Shown here one piece after another: positions 22,802 through 30,877 of a stretch of DNA of 41,049 nt. Within the stretch, counting starts at the first letter, position 1. Each line of letters begins with the position of its first letter. Source of the stretch: Ruminococcus sp. (GTDB lineage Bacteria; Bacillota; Clostridia; Oscillospirales; Ruminococcaceae); contig JAAVHJ010000024.1 in the NCBI GenBank assembly GCA_014799805.1, positions 1 through 41,049 on the forward strand, read 5' to 3'. Made by a program: the position numbers and the translations under genes. The notes beneath the pieces are model-generated. The model did no database searches and was not told where the DNA came from. It saw only the letters and a program-made list of their open reading frames with translations.

Positions 22802-24406
22802 TCAAATCCTTTCTGATTCTAATTGCTTAATTAAAGCCTCTGCACATTTTATGCCATCTACGCAAGCCGAAGTAATTCCGCCAGCATAGCCTGCACCCTC
22901 TCCACAGGGATAAAAGCCTGAAACGCCTATACTACAAAAATTTTCATCCCGAAGTATTCTTACAGGCGAAGAACTTCTGGATTCTATGCCAGTTAAAATT
23001 GCGTCTTTATCTGCAAAACCATGCAAACGCTTGTCCATTTCTCTAATCCCCTGTCTTAGCGTGTCACACATAAAAGCAGGCAAATAACTGTCAGGTGATA
23101 TAAAAGCTGTATTTGGCATATAACTAGGCTTCACACTTCCAAAAGATTTAGAAATTTTTTTCTTTAGAAAATCTCCTACACAAATAACAGGTGCAGAATA
23201 ATCTGCTCCCGCAACTTCAAATGCTTTTTTTTCAAGCTTTCTTTGTAAAAACATGCCTGCTAATGGATGATTACTTCCAAAATCTTCTGGAGTGATTCCA
23301 ACTAGCAATGCACTATTTGCATTTCTGCCATCACGGGCAAAATTACTCATGCCGTTAATTGCAAGACAACCCGTTTCAGAAGACGCTGGGACAACTTCTC
23401 CGCCTGGACACATACAGAACGTGTATAAACTTCTTCCATTTTTTAAATGCACAGCTAATTTATAATCTGCTGAACCCAAAGCAGGATGAGTCCAGAATTT
23501 TCCATATAATATTTTATTTATATTTTCTTGTAAATGCTCAATTCTGACACCCATTGCAAACGGTTTTTGCGTTAATATTATATTTTTTTCATAAAGCATT
23601 TCCAGTGTATCTCTTGCACTATGACCTAATGCAAAAATTGCATGATTTGTTTTTAATTCATGTTCTTGATTATCCTGTAAATATATCACAGATTCTAATT
23701 TTTGATTTTTAATATTTATATTAATTAATTTCGCATGGAAATAAATTTCTCCACCTAATTTTAAAATTAAATTTCTAAAATTTTTTGTCATTCTAGTTAA
23801 ATAATCTGTTCCAATATGAGGCTTTGCTTGCCAAAGAATTTCTTCTGGAGCCCCACACTGTACAAAAGTTTCTAAAACAAATCTAATTCTTTCATCTTTG
23901 ATACCAGTATTTAATTTACCATCTGAAAAAGTTCCTGCTCCGCCCTCTCCGAACTGGATATTACTTTCAGGATTTAAAACACCTGTTTTTTTAAAATTTT
24001 GCACATGTTCCATGCGTTCTTCAACAGGGCAACCACGTTCTAATATAATCGGACGTAATCCAGCTTTTGCAAGTATATAAGCCGAAAACATGCCCGCAGG
24101 ACCAAATCCAATTACTACAGGACGTTGTGAACTATGACAAATTCTAATTTTATATTTTTTATCACTCACAAGTGAAATATCTTTATCTTTCATGCATTTC
24201 TGTAAAATTTTTTTTTCGCCCTCTGCTTTGACATCTAGTGTAACTAAAAATAAAATATTATCTTTTTTTCTGGCATCTATAGACCGTTTTTTTAATTTAA
24301 TTTCCTGAATTTTTTCAAACGGAATATGTAATTTTCTTCCTACAGCTTTTTTTAAATCCAAATCTGTATAATCTAAATTTAATTTTATATTATTGATTCT
24401 AATCAT
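22802..24406 (-). CDS. FAD-dependent oxidoreductase (COG2509-type dehydrogenase)
   Basis: This 534-residue flavoprotein has a short N-terminal domain (1-80) with a basic surface, the dinucleotide-binding motif VVIGFGPAGMFSAYILAKAGLRPIILERG (about 95-125), then ESNIQFGEGGAGTFSDGKLNTGIKD and the C-terminal FAD loop GVSGFYPCGEGAGYAGGITSACVDG. This pattern belongs to the uncharacterised FAD-dependent dehydrogenases common in Clostridia. The ATG at 24404-24406 overlaps the TGA of the upstream gene by 4 nt and has GAGGA 10 nt upstream; an upstream in-frame extension is only shadow coding inside that gene. The substrate is unknown. Confidence 0.9.
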   Translation of the reverse strand: MIRINNIKLNLDYTDLDLKKAVGRKLHIPFEKIQEIKLKKRSIDARKKDNILFLVTLDVKAEGEKKILQKCMKDKDISLVSDKKYKIRICHSSQRPVVIGFGPAGMFSAYILAKAGLRPIILERGCPVEERMEHVQNFKKTGVLNPESNIQFGEGGAGTFSDGKLNTGIKDERIRFVLETFVQCGAPEEILWQAKPHIGTDYLTRMTKNFRNLILKLGGEIYFHAKLININIKNQKLESVIYLQDNQEHELKTNHAIFALGHSARDTLEMLYEKNIILTQKPFAMGVRIEHLQENINKILYGKFWTHPALGSADYKLAVHLKNGRSLYTFCMCPGGEVVPASSETGCLAINGMSNFARDGRNANSALLVGITPEDFGSNHPLAGMFLQRKLEKKAFEVAGADYSAPVICVGDFLKKKISKSFGSVKPSYMPNTAFISPDSYLPAFMCDTLRQGIREMDKRLHGFADKDAILTGIESRSSSPVRILRDENFCSIGVSGFYPCGEGAGYAGGITSACVDGIKCAEALIKQLESERI

Positions 24407-25623
24407 AATATCATTTTCCTCATTTCTGCACAATGCTTTCCTGCTATATAACCACTTGCCCATGCCCAATGGAGCTGATACCCTCCACAATCCGCATGTA
24501 CATCAACAGCCTCACCAGTGATAAATAAACCAGAATGATTTTTTACTTGTAAATTTTCATCAAGTGCATTTCCGTGAACGCCCCCCGAACAAGCCTGTGC
24601 TTGTGCCTGAACAGTTCCTAACACAGAAAATCTAAAATCTTGTAATATTTCTGCAATTTGCTGAATTTGCAATCCAGTTAACTGACAACAGGGCATTGTT
24701 GGCAGAATTTTAATTTCTTTTAGAATTGCTCTAGCAATTGCTTTTTGTATTAAACCAGATAGCATATGCTCACAATCTAAATTAAATCTAACAGCTTGAC
24801 AGCTATATAATCTTGCAATTAATTCAGAAATTTCTAATTCTGGAAATAAATTAATAGAAATTTGATAATTATCTAAATTTTTATTTATTAGCAAGCTTGC
24901 TAAATTAAATATACAAATACCAGAAATTGTCTGTTCTGTGAATTGAATTTCCCCTGTTTCTGTTCGCAGAATTTTATTTTTTTCTAATAATTTCACAGAA
25001 CCTTTTACACGAATGCCTTTTACGATTTGCAATATATTTTTATTTGCATATACGGGACACAAAATAGGCTTACTTTCTGTAATAGGAATCTGTAATTGTT
25101 TCAACATACCCCAAGCTGTGCCATCTGTGCCAAATTTTGATGCAACTGTTCCGCCTGCTGAAAAAATAATATTTTTTGCAATGATATGCTCCTGATTTTC
25201 AGTCAAAATATGCCATTTATTATTTTTTTGATATAATTTTACAGCACGTGTATTACAAATTTCTGTTACTTGATTAGAATATATTCTTAAAGCGTCTAAC
25301 ACAGAATTTGCCGTCATACTATAGGGATAAATTCTGCCCTGTTCATCTGTACGGCAATATAACCCCAGATTTTCAAAAAAATTTTCTGCTTTCCCAAAAT
25401 GAGCTAGTACATGACTTGTGTCATAACTTCCGAAATAATTTTCAGGTGAAATATTTTCATGACTTAAATTACATCTGCCATTACCAGTGGCAAGAATTTT
25501 TTTGCCAACACGTGGCAAACGTTCTAAAATTGCAATTTTTTTCACACCCATAGAACAAGCCGTTACGGCAGAAGCAAGCCCAGAGGCTCCTCCTCCAATA
25601 ATTACTAAAAAATATTCATTCAT
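24403..25623 (-). CDS. NAD(P)/FAD-dependent oxidoreductase of the YhiN/BaiN (HI0933) family
   Basis: This 406-residue protein starts with a Rossmann motif IIGGGASGLASAVTACSMGVKKIAILER (about 7-34), followed by the family signature RVGKKILATGNGRCNLSHEN (about 37-56), and ends with GLFITGEAVDVHADCGGYQLHWAWASGYIAG, the C-terminal FAD contact. Family members are flavoproteins of mostly unknown role; BaiN reduces bile-acid intermediates in Clostridium scindens, but sequence alone does not support that here. The ATG lies inside the end of the serine hydrolase gene (8-nt overlap) with GAGGT upstream. It forms a translationally coupled pair with the next FAD enzyme. Confidence 0.93.
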   Translation of the reverse strand: MNEYFLVIIGGGASGLASAVTACSMGVKKIAILERLPRVGKKILATGNGRCNLSHENISPENYFGSYDTSHVLAHFGKAENFFENLGLYCRTDEQGRIYPYSMTANSVLDALRIYSNQVTEICNTRAVKLYQKNNKWHILTENQEHIIAKNIIFSAGGTVASKFGTDGTAWGMLKQLQIPITESKPILCPVYANKNILQIVKGIRVKGSVKLLEKNKILRTETGEIQFTEQTISGICIFNLASLLINKNLDNYQISINLFPELEISELIARLYSCQAVRFNLDCEHMLSGLIQKAIARAILKEIKILPTMPCCQLTGLQIQQIAEILQDFRFSVLGTVQAQAQACSGGVHGNALDENLQVKNHSGLFITGEAVDVHADCGGYQLHWAWASGYIAGKHCAEMRKMIL

Positions 25624-26440
25624 GTGATACCTCTAATAATGGCAATAATTCACAAGTGATATAATAATTTATAATATCTTGTTTCTGCATATTAGAATTA
25701 ATGGCAATGACAGCCTGATATTCAGGAAATATAAAACATCTTTGTCCCCATTTTCCGCTCATGTAAAAGCTGTTTTCTGATATCCAGAAAAAATATCCAT
25801 AAGGCTTGCCCTCATTGCTAATAGCATGTATAGAACTAAAATTTTTTTGCCATTTAGCTGAACAAATTTTATGTTCTAAAATACCTTGTCCGATTTTGGC
25901 TAAATCTTCTGTTTTAAGTTTTAAACCACTTGCACCAAATACATGCCCTTCTGTATCATATTCAAATTCATAATTTTTAATATTTAACGGCTTAAATAGC
26001 ATATTAATGATTTGAGATTCTAAAGAAATTTTTTCTTGTGTTTCAGCCATTCGTCCTGCAAGATAGGCACAGGCATTGCTATATAAAAATTCCTGTTTAT
26101 TTTTTACATTCATTTCACAGCAAGCTTTTATATAATCTTTACAAGTAGTTCTATCTGCAAATAATAATTTTTCTTGCATACCTGATTGCATAGATAATAA
26201 TTTTTCAAGAGATATATTAGAAATTGGCACATTTCCAGTATTTAAAACTTCTCCGACTGTTGTTTCAAGTGTTAATTTTTGATTCTCTAACAGATTTCCG
26301 ATTACTAGGGCAACTAAACTTTTCATAATCGAATATTGCGGATATAATATTTCAGTTTGCTGTGTTTGAGCAATGATTTTATTCTCTTTCATGACAACAA
26401 CAGATAAAATTTCTGGATTATCAGGCTTTAATAATTTCAA
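25616..26440 (-). CDS. Serine hydrolase of the beta-lactamase/penicillin-binding-like family
   Basis: This 274-residue protein has the SxxK motif as SIMK (in YPQYSIMKSLVALVIG), the tyrosine motif as YSN (in FLYSNACAYLAGRM), and a third motif as SGKWGQ, the arrangement of class-C beta-lactamase-like esterases/peptidases. No signal peptide is visible, so it probably acts in the cytoplasm, unlike true beta-lactamases. The start is TTG at 26438-26440, with GGAGGG 6 nt upstream, giving MKLLKPDNPEILS; no ATG is close to an RBS. It lies 16 nt after degV and overlaps the next gene. Confidence 0.85.
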   Translation of the reverse strand: MKLLKPDNPEILSVVVMKENKIIAQTQQTEILYPQYSIMKSLVALVIGNLLENQKLTLETTVGEVLNTGNVPISNISLEKLLSMQSGMQEKLLFADRTTCKDYIKACCEMNVKNKQEFLYSNACAYLAGRMAETQEKISLESQIINMLFKPLNIKNYEFEYDTEGHVFGASGLKLKTEDLAKIGQGILEHKICSAKWQKNFSSIHAISNEGKPYGYFFWISENSFYMSGKWGQRCFIFPEYQAVIAINSNMQKQDIINYYITCELLPLLEVSHE

Positions 26441-26456
26441 AAAAATCCCTCCTGCA

Positions 26457-27329
26457 TTACGCTTGCTTTTCAAGTACAACCACAGCAACTAAATCATGTC
26501 CAGCATTTAATGCAACTGCTGAACCAACTTTTGTACGATAAGCTGGCGGATAGCCTAATTGCTGTGTCAAATTTTTTTCAATCTGATTCGCATGCTCTGG
26601 ATTACTACCCTCTAAAATTAAATACGGTGTATCTGCAATCATGACATTTTTTATTTTTTCTGTTAATTTAGAAATAATATTTTTCTCACCTCTGATTTTT
26701 TCAGAAACTGAAATTTTGCCATGTGCAATATGAATCATAGGACGTAAGCCTAAAATTTCTCCAGCAAATGCTCCTACAGAAGTCAATCTGCCAGATTTTT
26801 TAACAAATTTTAATGTCATTGGTACAAAATAAACGCCTACACTGGATAACCAATATTTTAAATATGCTAAAATATTTTCAACAGAATCTCCTGTATTTGC
26901 CATTTTGACAGCTTCTAATACAGGATACCCATAAGTAATTGTATAATTCTCACTGTCCAAAATATGAATCTTCATTTTTTCAGCAATTTCTGGATTTTCA
27001 GCATAAATCATATCTCTTGCATTGCAAGCATTCTGATAAGTCGCTGAACCTTTTGCATTAATACTTACATAAATTAAATCTGTGTAGCCTTGCTTAAAAT
27101 ATTCTAAAAATACTTCTTGAAATTTAAAACTTGTAATTTGCGAAGTAGATGGCATTTCATCTGCATGTGCTAGTAAATCATAGAATTCTTCTTTTGATAA
27201 ATCCCTTTGTTCTTCGTAAGAATCGCCATTTACTGTTAGCAAAATACTTAACAAAGCGATTCCCATTTCTTCGGCTTGCTGTAACGGAATATCACTTGCC
27301 GTATCTGTCATTAATTTTATTCTCGCCAT
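26457..27329 (-). CDS. DegV family fatty-acid-binding protein
   Basis: This 290-residue protein has the two-domain DegV/FakB fold: RIKLMTDTASDIPLQQAEEMGIALLSILLTVNG at the N-terminus, MPSTSQIT (fatty-acid pocket serines), a GSATYQNACNARD segment, and KKSGRLTSVGAFAGEILGLRPMIHIAHGKI. FakB-type relatives present bound fatty acids to the kinase FakA for incorporation into phospholipids. No fakA is in this window. The ATG has AAAGGA 9 nt upstream. It sits in the trmL-to-ksgA run, 28 nt after the first DUF1963 gene. Confidence 0.93.
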   Translation of the reverse strand: MARIKLMTDTASDIPLQQAEEMGIALLSILLTVNGDSYEEQRDLSKEEFYDLLAHADEMPSTSQITSFKFQEVFLEYFKQGYTDLIYVSINAKGSATYQNACNARDMIYAENPEIAEKMKIHILDSENYTITYGYPVLEAVKMANTGDSVENILAYLKYWLSSVGVYFVPMTLKFVKKSGRLTSVGAFAGEILGLRPMIHIAHGKISVSEKIRGEKNIISKLTEKIKNVMIADTPYLILEGSNPEHANQIEKNLTQQLGYPPAYRTKVGSAVALNAGHDLVAVVVLEKQA

Positions 27330-27357
27330 TATGTTTATCCTTTCTAAATATTAATTA

Positions 27358-28080
27358 TTAACAACAATCCCAATTATACAATATATCAGAAAAATCAAGT
27401 TTTTTTAATTTTTCTAAATTAATAAAAAAATTACAAATTCCACTATCGCCCCATATTACTTTATAATGGTCTTGCCAATATTCAGAATCAAGCTGAAATA
27501 ATAAAAAATTATATTTTGAATTTTCTTCCCTAGGGTCGCCCTGTGTAAAAAACGGATAACCCCCGATTTGATGAAGTTCTTCTGTTTCCTCTCCGTAATC
27601 TTCTTCATCAAGATAATCATAATTTATGCTGATTCCAGACGTAAATAGCATACCACATTCTTGTTCAACTGGAAACATATCTTCATCATCATATGTATTT
27701 TTTACAAATTTAGAAATAATTTCTTGTTCTGTGATTGTTCTATCAATTTCAGATTCAGAATAATAAATCACTCTAAATCCTTCTTGTTTTGTTGCATTAT
27801 CAAAATCACAGCCAGAAACATCATCATTAAGAACCCAAAATTGCAATAATCCTGATTTTGGGAAATTTTCAAAATCAGATTTTGAACACTCAAGTTGTGC
27901 TAATAATAAATCCACTTGTGAACAATCAATTTGTGCTAATAATCTTAACTGATTGCCCTCACTATCACACGGAAAATCTTTATCAGATGAAATATAGCCC
28001 AATCCTCCAATTTTACTATCAAAAATAGTAGGTTTGGAATCTGTTAATTTAATTCTAACACAAGGCATTGTTTTTTTCAT
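27358..28080 (-). CDS. DUF1963 (YwqG-like) protein, paralogue 1
   Basis: This 240-residue protein belongs to the YwqG/DUF1963 group: KPTIFDSKIGGLGYI, FPCDSEGNQLRLLAQIDCS, FPKSGLLQFWVLND, GFRVIYYSE and IGGYPFFTQGDPR occur in the family order. The function of this family is not established. Compared with its two neighbours it has a 12-residue in-frame insertion (DLLLAQLECSKS), which looks like an internal copy of the adjacent LLAQIDCSQVD segment. RBS AAAGGA lies about 12 nt before ATG. The product is acidic and soluble with no signal peptide. Confidence 0.85.
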   Translation of the reverse strand: MKKTMPCVRIKLTDSKPTIFDSKIGGLGYISSDKDFPCDSEGNQLRLLAQIDCSQVDLLLAQLECSKSDFENFPKSGLLQFWVLNDDVSGCDFDNATKQEGFRVIYYSESEIDRTITEQEIISKFVKNTYDDEDMFPVEQECGMLFTSGISINYDYLDEEDYGEETEELHQIGGYPFFTQGDPREENSKYNFLLFQLDSEYWQDHYKVIWGDSGICNFFINLEKLKKLDFSDILYNWDCC

Positions 28081-28106
28081 AAATATATCTTATCCTTTCT
28101 AATATA

Positions 28107-28808
28107 TTAATAACAATCCCAATTATACAAAACATCAGAAAAATCAAGTTTTTTCAAATTTTCAGAACAAATAAAAAAATTACAAATTCCAGTATCTCCC
28201 CAAATCACTTTCCAATCAGTTCCTTTTGCATATTCTGAATCAATTTGAAATAGCAAGAAATCATATTTTGAATTTTCTTCTCTAGGGTCCCATTGTGTAA
28301 AAAACGGATAACCACCAATTTGATGATGTATATCTTCCAATTCTTGTAATACTTCTTCATATTCTTCTTCATTAAGTTCACCAAAATTTACACTATTTCC
28401 AGACATAAAACATATACTGTATTCTTTTTTCACTGGATGCATATTGTCATCATCATATGCGTTTTTCACAAATTTAGACATAATTTCTTGTTCTGTAATT
28501 TTTCTATCAATTTCAGATTCAGAATAATAAATAATTCTAAATCCGTCTTGTTTTGTTCCATTATCAAAATCGCAACCAGAAACATTATCATTAAGAATCC
28601 AAAATTGTAATAATCCTGATTTTGGGAAATTTTCAAAATTCACTTGTGAACAATCAATTTGTGCCAATAATCGAAGTTGATTGCCTTGGCTATCACAAGG
28701 AAAGTTTTTATCCTGCGGAATATAGCCTAATCCGCCAATTTTACTATCAAAAATAGTAGGCTTTGTATCTGTTAGTTTAATTCTAACACAAGGCATTGTT
28801 TTTATCAT
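28107..28808 (-). CDS. DUF1963 (YwqG-like) protein, paralogue 2
   Basis: This 233-residue protein is nearly identical in its first 120 residues to paralogue 1 (MPCVRIKLTDTKPTIFDSKIGGLGYI, QDGFRIIYYSESEIDRKITEQEI) and ends with the same LKKLDFSDVLYNWDC. The middle acidic segment (NEEEYEEVLQELEDIHHQIGGYPF) differs in length and sequence. RBS AAGGA lies about 12 nt upstream of the ATG. Gaps of 26 and 30 nt to its neighbours indicate co-transcription. No function can be assigned from sequence; see the triplication under findings. Confidence 0.85.
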   Translation of the reverse strand: MIKTMPCVRIKLTDTKPTIFDSKIGGLGYIPQDKNFPCDSQGNQLRLLAQIDCSQVNFENFPKSGLLQFWILNDNVSGCDFDNGTKQDGFRIIYYSESEIDRKITEQEIMSKFVKNAYDDDNMHPVKKEYSICFMSGNSVNFGELNEEEYEEVLQELEDIHHQIGGYPFFTQWDPREENSKYDFLLFQIDSEYAKGTDWKVIWGDTGICNFFICSENLKKLDFSDVLYNWDCY

Positions 28809-28838
28809 AATTACATAATATCCTTTTTAACATATTAA

Positions 28839-29525
28839 TTAAAAGCTACAATTATACCAGACATCAGAAAAATCAAGTTTCTTCAATTTTTTAGAATTAA
28901 TAAAAAAATTACCTATTCCAGCATTTTCCCAACAAATTATCAACTCATCATCGTCCCAAAAATCCATATCAAGTTGAAACAATAAAAAATCATGTTTTTT
29001 CTTTATTTTCTTTAAAGATTCAAATCCTACAAAACATGGATAACCACCAATTTGATGACAGGCATCTTCTGATTCATCTTCTTTATTATCAAAATCAATT
29101 TCTGGTGTAAATAGCATACCACATTCTTTTTTCACAGGAAAAAAAACTTCATCATCATACCTATTTTCTATAAATTTAGAAATAACTTCCTGTTCTGTGA
29201 CTGTCTTATCAATTTCTGAATAATATATCACTCTAAAACCGTCTTGTTTTCTTGGATTTTTCAAATCATAACCGCAACTTTCATGATTGAGAATCCAAAA
29301 TTGTAATAAGCCTGATTTGGGAAAATCTTCAAGATTTACTTTTGAACAATCAATTTGTGCCAATAATCTTAACTGATTGCCTTGACTATCACACGGAAAA
29401 TCTTTATCATGCGGAATATAGCCAAACCCTCCAACTTTGCTATCAAAAATAGTAGGTTTTGTATCTGTGAGAGTTATTTTAATATAAGGCTTTTCATGTG
29501 TCTTATGTTTCATAAACAAATTCAC
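28839..29525 (-). CDS. DUF1963 (YwqG-like) protein, paralogue 3
   Basis: This 228-residue protein is the most diverged of three tandem copies: it keeps KPTIFDSKVGGFGYI, FPCDSQGNQLRLLAQIDCSKV, FPKSGLLQFWILNHE and the end SKKLKKLDFSDVWYN, but the GDPREENSKY segment of the others has become ESLKKIKKKH. The start is GTG at 29523-29525, 7 nt from GGGAG; this RBS lies inside the last codons of trmL and the genes are 4 nt apart, so translation is probably coupled. It may be the oldest copy, from which the other two arose (inference from position and divergence). Confidence 0.85.
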   Translation of the reverse strand: MNLFMKHKTHEKPYIKITLTDTKPTIFDSKVGGFGYIPHDKDFPCDSQGNQLRLLAQIDCSKVNLEDFPKSGLLQFWILNHESCGYDLKNPRKQDGFRVIYYSEIDKTVTEQEVISKFIENRYDDEVFFPVKKECGMLFTPEIDFDNKEDESEDACHQIGGYPCFVGFESLKKIKKKHDFLLFQLDMDFWDDDELIICWENAGIGNFFINSKKLKKLDFSDVWYNCSF

Positions 29526-29529
29526 AAAA

Positions 29530-30036
29530 TCACTCCCATTCGTATTTTGTCAAATCTCCCTGCAAACTCATATCAGGATAATTCCATTGTCTTAATACTT
29601 CATACACGGCAATTGCCACAGAATTTGATAAATTTAAACTTCTAAGTGTAGGTCGCATAGGAATCCTGACAGCTGTTTTTGGATTATTTACCAGCAATTC
29701 TTCTGGCAAGCCTGCGTCTTCTCTGCCGAACATCAAATAAATATCTTTTTTAATATCATAATTCACATCACTATGACAAGTACGGCTTTTGGTTGTAAAA
29801 AAATAAATTTCCTGATTTTTATGCTGATTCATAAAATCCTGAATGCTATCATATTCAAAAATTTCTAATTTATCCCAATAATCTAAACCTGCACGTTTTA
29901 AATTCTTATCACTGATTTCAAAGCCGTACGGCTTAATTAAATGCAATACTGCACCTGTGACAGCACAAGTTCTTGAAATATTGCCAGTATTCTGAGGGAT
30001 TTGGGGTTCAGCCAAAACAATATGCAATTTTGGCAT
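29530..30036 (-). CDS. trmL: tRNA (cytidine(34)-2'-O)-methyltransferase
   Basis: This 168-residue SPOUT enzyme 2'-O-methylates the wobble base of tRNA-Leu isoacceptors. The sequence shows the family start LHIVLAEPQIPQNTGNISRTCAVTGA, the knot motifs YLMFGREDAGLPEELL and VRIPMRPTLRSLNLSNSVAIAVYEVLRQW, which bind SAM and form the dimer. Length is typical. The ATG has a weak RBS (AGAAAG). It is the first gene of a nine-gene run through to ksgA, with a candidate promoter (TTGTTA-16-TATAAG) at 30094-30121 in the region shared with the divergent small gene. Confidence 0.95.
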   Translation of the reverse strand: MPKLHIVLAEPQIPQNTGNISRTCAVTGAVLHLIKPYGFEISDKNLKRAGLDYWDKLEIFEYDSIQDFMNQHKNQEIYFFTTKSRTCHSDVNYDIKKDIYLMFGREDAGLPEELLVNNPKTAVRIPMRPTLRSLNLSNSVAIAVYEVLRQWNYPDMSLQGDLTKYEWE

Positions 30037-30093
30037 AATTTATCACATTCTTTCTAAAATTAAAATTTACTAGATTTGGCATGAAAAAATTTT

Positions 30094-30121
30094 CTTATAC
30101 AGGAAATACTAAAATTAACAA
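30094..30121 (-). promoter_or_regulatory. Candidate promoter of the trmL-ksgA operon
   Basis: Minus-strand TTGTTA (30116-30121), 16 nt, TATAAG (30094-30099). Two mismatches in total; it is the best candidate upstream of trmL. Confidence 0.45.
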
Positions 30122-30142
30122 TCCTGAAAGGAGGAAAATTTC

Positions 30143-30316
30143 ATGAATAAAAATATGTTAATTGCAGGTGTTTCACTTGGGACAGTGCTTGGTTCAGCCT
30201 ATTTCATGTTATCCAAAGCTTCTGAACGTGAAAAGCACTGCTTGAAACGTCACACAGGAAAAGCCATGCGGGCTATGGGTGATGTCGTAGATGATATTAA
30301 TTCTATTATAAGATAA
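30143..30316 (+). CDS. Small single-span membrane protein, 57 residues
   Basis: ATG 30143 to TAA 30316, with a strong AAAGGAGG 7 nt upstream. The product has one hydrophobic segment near the N-terminus (MLIAGVSLGTVLGSAYFML, about 5-23) and then a basic, histidine-containing cytoplasmic tail (KASEREKHCLKRHTGKAMRAMGD) ending in an acidic stretch. The glycine-rich helix followed by a helical tail recalls short YtxH-like proteins, but it is too short to be sure. It is divergent from trmL and followed by a terminator, so it stands alone. Confidence 0.72.
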   Translation: MNKNMLIAGVSLGTVLGSAYFMLSKASEREKHCLKRHTGKAMRAMGDVVDDINSIIR

Positions 30317-30341
30317 TTATAATAATTATAATAATTTACAG

Positions 30342-30359
30342 GCAGGGCAAACGCCCTGC
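30342..30359. terminator. Hairpin between the small membrane gene and ruvX
   Basis: GCAGGGC (30342-30348) and GCCCTGC (30353-30359) with loop AAAC. A T-rich tail follows on the plus strand, and an A/T-rich tail on the minus, so it can serve both convergent genes. Confidence 0.75.
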
Positions 30360-30363
30360 TTGT

Positions 30364-30789
30364 TTATGATTTATTTTGATTTTTACGATAGCTCAAATAA
30401 CTTTCTAAAATAATCACTGCTGCAACGGCATCTACAACGGCTTTTCGTTTTTTTCCTCTGGTATTCGTTTGATTTAAATACTGATGTGCAGAAACTGTTG
30501 TGCAACGTTCGTCCCAAAGTACTGTATCTAAGCCAGTTAATTCCTGTAAAATATTTGCAAAATTCTGACATTTTTCAGCACGTTCACCAACAGTATTATT
30601 CATATTTTTTGGATAGCCAATCACTAATAATTCAGCCTGTAATTCTTTTGCTTTTTCAGCAACTACATTTGCACAGCGTAAAAAATTTTTTTCCTGAATC
30701 ACACAAACAGGTGAAGCTAAAAATTCAGATTTATCACAAATGGCAATGCCTGTTCGTGAGTCTCCAAAATCAACTGCAAGAATTTTCAT
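30364..30789 (-). CDS. ruvX: RuvX/YqgF family putative Holliday junction resolvase (pre-16S rRNA nuclease)
   Basis: This 141-residue RNase H-fold protein has the catalytic aspartate in ILAVDFGDSRTGIA (residues 3-16), the glycine strand LLVIGYPKNMNNTVGERAEK, the WDERCTTVSA segment and the terminal VVDAVAAVIILESYL. Members process pre-16S rRNA in E. coli and were first proposed as Holliday junction resolvases. Length is typical. The only visible RBS, GGGGTG 10 nt before the ATG, is partly buried in a perfect hairpin. It is downstream of pyrK-pyrD and the membrane protein gene and may be co-transcribed. Confidence 0.93.
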   Translation of the reverse strand: MKILAVDFGDSRTGIAICDKSEFLASPVCVIQEKNFLRCANVVAEKAKELQAELLVIGYPKNMNNTVGERAEKCQNFANILQELTGLDTVLWDERCTTVSAHQYLNQTNTRGKKRKAVVDAVAAVIILESYLSYRKNQNKS

Positions 30790-30802
30790 TAAATTGTAGC
30801 AC

Positions 30803-30821
30803 CCCGACTTCTTAAGTCGGG
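30803..30821 (-). promoter_or_regulatory. Perfect hairpin overlapping the ruvX RBS
   Basis: CCCGACTT (30803-30810) and AAGTCGGG (30814-30821) form an 8-bp stem with a 3-nt loop. On the ruvX mRNA its 3' arm includes the GGG of the GGGGTG RBS (30800-30805). Upstream bases GGGAA (near 30834-30838) could compete for the TTCCC at the stem base (30819-30823). Either a translation control or a palindromic repeat of mobile origin. Confidence 0.5.
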
Positions 30822-30877
30822 AAAAAATGCCACTTCCCCCCTTTCTTTTTTGTCAATCACTTGACAGACAAAATTTA

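Noticed and set aside
22797..22805. TTG 22805 as start of ksgA
   Set aside because: It is only 2 nt from the AAAGGA RBS, whereas the ATG at 22796 has a 10-nt spacing like its neighbours.
24407..24490. N-terminal extension of the COG2509-type oxidoreductase
   Set aside because: These codons lie within the upstream FAD gene, have no RBS and do not look like the family start; the ATG at 24406 with the ATGA overlap is better.
30070..30112. Forespore sigma-F/G promoter before the 57-residue peptide gene
   Set aside because: A GGCATG element and GGAAATACT resemble the -35 and -10, but the spacing is about 18 nt, too long for sigma-F/G, so I did not list it.
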